From assembly GCA_944385775.1 (NCBI GenBank), contig CALWYM010000069.1, forward strand, positions 1 through 16,332: 16,332 bases of DNA. Direction: 5' to 3'. Below are positions 14,414 through 16,332 of this stretch, piece after piece. The stretch's first letter is position 1. Every line of letters begins with the position of its first letter. A model generated the notes under the pieces. The model had not been told where the DNA came from, searched no databases, and saw only the letters and a program-made list of their open reading frames with translations. Both the position numbers and the translations under genes were made by a program. Source of the stretch: an uncultured Oscillospiraceae bacterium. Lineage in GTDB: Bacteria > Bacillota > Clostridia > Oscillospirales > Oscillospiraceae.

Positions 14414-14429
14414 TGTTTCACGTGAAACA
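14414..14429. promoter_or_regulatory. parS: parS site 2 (ParB binding/loading site)
   Basis: A second perfect TGTTTCACGTGAAACA, exactly 40 bp from the first (start to start). Symmetry extends two bases further on each side (TT...AA). It lies 13 bp from the gpr stop codon. Confidence 0.97.
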
Positions 14430-14442
14430 AAAAAATAATATT

Positions 14443-15306
14443 TTACCCCACAAACATATCCACTTCCTCCAAAGAAAGCCCGTGAAGCGCAATATTAATG
14501 CCGTATCCCACAAGTCGGGCAATATCGCTGACGTAAGCGTCTATATCCTTTGGAGTAACTATAAGACCGCTGTACTGAGGGTTTTCCTTAAAATTATCCT
14601 GTCCCGTAAGCTCCCCCGCAATAGTGTACGCGTCAACCACAGTGGGAACGCCGATTGCCACAACGGGAACGCCAAGGGATGCTTCGGAAAGCTCCCTTCT
14701 GTTATTTCCGACGCCGGAACCGGGAGCAATCCCCGTATTGGAAAGCTGGACCGTTGTACAAAGTCTGGAAAGGCTTCTTGAGGACAGTGCGTCAATGGCA
14801 ATGACAAGCTTGGGCAACACCGTCCTTACCACGGCCTCAACGGCGTCAAAGCTCTCAATTCCCGTCGTGCCCAGAACCCCCGGCTCAAAAAGTGCAACAG
14901 GTCGAAGAAAAGGAAACTGGCTCGAAAGATGTCGTGTGGCAAGTGTGTACTTAAGTGTCTTATGCCCCAGCCCGTCAGGAGTTATCGCCGGATTTCCAAG
15001 CCCTACTACCAAAACAGATTCTCCCTTTTCCCGGGGAACAAACCCCTCCAGCTCCCGGGCTACGGCCATGGCCCCCCGCTCAAAGCCCTTCTCCTCCCGT
15101 TTTAAAAAGCCGCTCAGCTCAAGAGTAATGTACGTTCCCTTCGGACGCGAAAAAAGCTCCTCTCCCTGCCTGCTTTCTATTATAATTTCCGATACCGTAA
15201 ATCCCTCAGTCTCTCGCCGAATTTCTAAATATCCAGTTTTTGTAATTTTGCTTTCGGAAAGCTCTTCACTTTTTTCAAGGGCAAGGTCTGTTCTGCCGTA
15301 AAACAA
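14443..15306 (-). CDS. gpr: Germination protease GPR (peptidase family A25)
   Basis: 287 residues. GPR starts degradation of the alpha/beta and gamma small acid-soluble spore proteins at germination, releasing DNA and amino acids. It is made in the forespore as an inactive zymogen. RTDLALE at residues 5-11 matches the maturation site region, so the prosegment would be only about five residues. The two catalytic aspartates fit D111 (ITPDGLG) and D172 (IAIDALSSR). Other signatures are VGLGNP at 101-106, TRHL, EPGVLGTTGIE, DTGIAPGSGVG-like SNTGIAPGSGVG at 189-200, and GVPTVVDAYTIA at 219-230. The family's spacer between that last block and VTPKDIDAYVSDIARL is only about 20 residues here, against about 90 in B. 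subtilis. Start is TTG 15304-15306 with AGGAG about 13 nt upstream, a long spacing. It is divergent from rpsT, as in Bacillus, but no spoIIP follows. Confidence 0.95.
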   Translation of the reverse strand: MFYGRTDLALEKSEELSESKITKTGYLEIRRETEGFTVSEIIIESRQGEELFSRPKGTYITLELSGFLKREEKGFERGAMAVARELEGFVPREKGESVLVVGLGNPAITPDGLGHKTLKYTLATRHLSSQFPFLRPVALFEPGVLGTTGIESFDAVEAVVRTVLPKLVIAIDALSSRSLSRLCTTVQLSNTGIAPGSGVGNNRRELSEASLGVPVVAIGVPTVVDAYTIAGELTGQDNFKENPQYSGLIVTPKDIDAYVSDIARLVGYGINIALHGLSLEEVDMFVG

Positions 15307-15333
15307 TGTATAAGTCAGCTCCTTTTATTTTTT

Positions 15334-15347
15334 CGGACAGCTGTCCG
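15334..15347. repeat. 14-bp perfect palindrome in the gpr leader
   Basis: CGGACAGCTGTCCG is a perfect, loopless palindrome lying just downstream of the predicted gpr -10 box and upstream of its ribosome binding site. It may be an operator or form a small mRNA hairpin. On the plus strand it follows TTTTTT, so it is not a normal terminator for either direction. Confidence 0.5.
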
Positions 15348-15349
15348 GC

Positions 15350-15380
15350 GATAATGTATATCTTCTGTTTATTCTTTGCA
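15350..15380 (-). promoter_or_regulatory. Possible forespore (sigma-G/F-like) promoter of gpr
   Basis: On the minus strand TGCAAA (15375-15380) lies 18 bp upstream of CATTATC (15350-15356). Compared from memory with sigma-G boxes (TGAATA or TGCATA, 18 bp, CATACTA), this is a fair but imperfect match in the right place. Expected because gpr is a forespore gene in Bacillus. Confidence 0.4.
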
Positions 15381-15417
15381 AAATCAAAAAAAGTATAAGA
15401 AAATTTTAAAAAACCCC

Positions 15418-15446
15418 TTGCAATTTTCTTCATATGATGATACAAT
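15418..15446 (+). promoter_or_regulatory. Sigma-A promoter of rpsT
   Basis: TTGCAA (15418-15423), 17-bp spacer, TACAAT (15441-15446). Transcription would begin near 15453, giving a leader of about 50 nt before the rpsT ATG. Confidence 0.8.
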
Positions 15447-15483
15447 GTTAACTCGCACGAGAGTGATTATCCGTGACTTTATA

Positions 15484-15493
15484 GGAGGAGGTG
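15484..15493 (+). promoter_or_regulatory. Strong ribosome binding site of rpsT
   Basis: GGAGGAGGTG contains a near-complete match to the 16S anti-Shine-Dalgarno. It is 10 nt before the ATG at 15504 and fits a highly expressed ribosomal protein gene. Confidence 0.85.
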
Positions 15494-15503
15494 GCCAGTT
15501 TTT

Positions 15504-15764
15504 ATGCCGAATATTAAATCCGCTGAGAAGCGTGTTCAGGTTTCCAAGGTAAATGCTGCTCGCAATAAGGCTGAGAAGTCCAAGCTCAAAACCGTTCTTA
15601 AGAGCTTTGACCAGGCTGTGGCAGAGGGCAACCGTGAAGAGGCCCAGAGCGCCTATAAAGTTGCCGTTAAAACAGTTGATAAGGCAGTTACCAAGGGCAT
15701 TATTCATAAGAACAATGCTGCTCACAAAAAGAGCGATCTTGATACCAAGATGAACAGCCTCTAA
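15504..15764 (+). CDS. rpsT: 30S ribosomal protein S20
   Basis: 86 residues, lysine-rich and almost wholly helical, as expected for S20, which binds 16S rRNA early in assembly of the small subunit body. The start MPNIKSAEKRVQVSKVNAAR (cf. KSA.KR) and the C-terminal KGIIHKNNAAHKKS block are diagnostic (K-G-x-I-H-x-N-x-A-x-x-K-K-S). It has its own sigma-A promoter, a strong ribosome binding site and a terminator, so it is probably monocistronic. The divergent partner is gpr, a pairing also known in Bacillus. Confidence 0.98.
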   Translation: MPNIKSAEKRVQVSKVNAARNKAEKSKLKTVLKSFDQAVAEGNREEAQSAYKVAVKTVDKAVTKGIIHKNNAAHKKSDLDTKMNSL

Positions 15765-15776
15765 AAACTAATAGTC

Positions 15777-15811
15777 AAATCGGGAGGAGAAAATCCTTCC
15801 GATTTAATTTT
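15777..15811 (+). terminator. Rho-independent terminator of rpsT
   Basis: AAATCGGGAGGA (15777-15788) pairs with TCCTTCCGATTT (15794-15805), 12 pairs with one G-U, around a GAAAA loop, followed by AATTTT. It begins 12 nt after the rpsT stop. The T tract is short. Confidence 0.75.
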
Positions 15812-15833
15812 CGGCTGATGAAATGTTTATTAT

Positions 15834-15870
15834 TCCGTACCGTCATCGGATATTGCTTTTTTGGTACGGA
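15834..15870. repeat. Inverted repeat overlapping the DUF362-gene promoter
   Basis: TCCGTACC at 15834-15841 and its inverted copy GGTACGGA at 15863-15870 are separated by 21 bp that include TTTTTT. The right arm falls between the proposed -35 and -10 boxes of the downstream gene, so the pair could be an operator. Confidence 0.45.
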
Positions 15871-15881
15871 GTTGATAAAAT
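15853..15881 (+). promoter_or_regulatory. Possible sigma-A promoter of the DUF362 gene
   Basis: TTGCTT (15853-15858), 17-bp spacer, TAAAAT (15876-15881) with a TG one base upstream of the -10 box (extended -10). Start of transcription would be near 15888, giving a leader of about 26 nt. Confidence 0.5.
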
Positions 15882-15913
15882 ATATTTACAAATAAAATAA
15901 GGAGGAGCTAAAA

Positions 15914-16332
15914 GTGGCACAAAAGGTATATTTCACAAAGGAGATAACTCCTGAAAGCCTTGTCCGTATTTATGACGCCCTGGGAAAGGAGCTTTCCGGC
16001 AAGGTAGCAGTTAAAATTTCCACAGGCGAGCCCGGCGGACACAACTTTCTTAACCCGAAGCTCATTAAGCCTCTGGTAGATAAGCTGTCAGGGACTATTG
16101 TGGAGTGCTGCACCGCCTACAGTGGCAGGCGCCAGGATCCGAAGGAACACTGGAAAGCCATTGAGGAACACGGCTTTAAGGCCATTGCTCCCTGTGATAT
16201 AATGGACGAATTCGGTGAAATGGAGCTTCCCATCAAAGGTGGATTCCATCTTGACAGGGACATAGTGGGAGAGCACCTTAAAAATTACGATTCCGTTTTG
16301 ATTTTGTCCCACTTTAAGGGACACGCGATGGG
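15914..16332 (+). CDS. DUF362 family protein, N-terminal part (truncated by window edge)
   Basis: An open frame from GTG at 15914 runs 139 codons to the right edge without a stop. GGAGG lies 8 nt upstream, making the GTG a convincing start even though it is not an ATG. The sequence (MAQKVYFTKEITPESLVRIY start, KVAVKISTGEPGGHNFLNP, then SVLILSHFKGHAMG at the edge) matches the DUF362 family, whose LSHFKGH motif is highly conserved. Complete members usually carry a C-terminal pair of 4Fe-4S ferredoxin motifs, which would lie outside this window. The biochemical role of the family is not settled. Two adjacent cysteines (ECCTAYSG) occur near residue 62. It is separated from rpsT by a terminator and has its own likely promoter. 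Confidence 0.85.
   Translation, partial: MAQKVYFTKEITPESLVRIYDALGKELSGKVAVKISTGEPGGHNFLNPKLIKPLVDKLSGTIVECCTAYSGRRQDPKEHWKAIEEHGFKAIAPCDIMDEFGEMELPIKGGFHLDRDIVGEHLKNYDSVLILSHFKGHAM

Noticed and set aside
14374..14429. parS palindromes as a terminator for gpr
   Set aside because: The hairpins would be short and AT-rich, and the exact match to the parS consensus explains them better. No T tract follows on the minus strand.
14624..15301. Open frame (225 codons) on the plus strand opposite gpr
   Set aside because: Serine- and proline-rich shadow of a well-conserved GPR gene on the other strand, with no family features.
15466..15474. DnaA-box-like TTATCCGTG in the rpsT leader
   Set aside because: Differs from TTATCCACA at two positions, is single and lies in a transcribed leader, so there is no support for an origin here.

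Overview
This window looks like chromosomal backbone DNA from an endospore-forming Clostridia-type Firmicute, possibly from the Oscillospiraceae/Ruminococcaceae side (family placement is inference). The evidence is a complete germinant-receptor operon, a cortex-lytic enzyme, the germination protease GPR, strong AGGAGG-type ribosome binding sites, many GTG/TTG starts, and two perfect parS sites of the Firmicute consensus. I see no transposase, phage gene, CRISPR array, tRNA or rRNA. Nearly all of the sequence is coding. The longest gene-free stretches are 15307-15503 and 14291-14442, and both are regulatory.

Layout, left to right. At 1-967 (+) is the C-terminal part of an M28-like aminopeptidase, ending in a strong terminator shared with a convergent gene. 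At 1027-1935 (-) is an AEC-family permease whose ribosome binding site touches a perfect 15-bp hairpin. From 6304 down to 2016 (-) lies a tightly overlapping germination operon in the order gerAA, gerAC, gerAB, SleB-like cortex hydrolase. Upstream of it, beyond a classic terminator, are mfd (transcription-repair coupling) and rsmG (16S rRNA methylation). These follow serS, an unrecognised membrane coiled-coil gene, parB and parA, all on the minus strand. The parA promoter and two parS sites sit at 14322-14429. Next comes gpr (-), then divergently rpsT (+), and finally a truncated DUF362-family gene (+) running off the right edge.

Two themes dominate. The first is an origin-proximal housekeeping group: ParA/ParB with parS for chromosome segregation, seryl-tRNA synthetase, RsmG and Mfd. 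In it parA, parB and the coiled-coil gene are probably co-transcribed, with serS and rsmG close behind. The second is spore biology. GPR degrades the small acid-soluble proteins on germination, the GerA/GerC/GerB receptor senses germinants in the inner membrane, and the SleB-like enzyme opens the cortex. The receptor and the hydrolase being translationally coupled in one operon is the most interesting arrangement here.

I did not find a clearly new system. Points worth checking are the receptor-hydrolase operon, the coiled-coil gene between parB and serS, the non-canonical SerRS active-site motifs, a short GPR, the hairpin abutting a ribosome binding site, and several palindromes near promoters.
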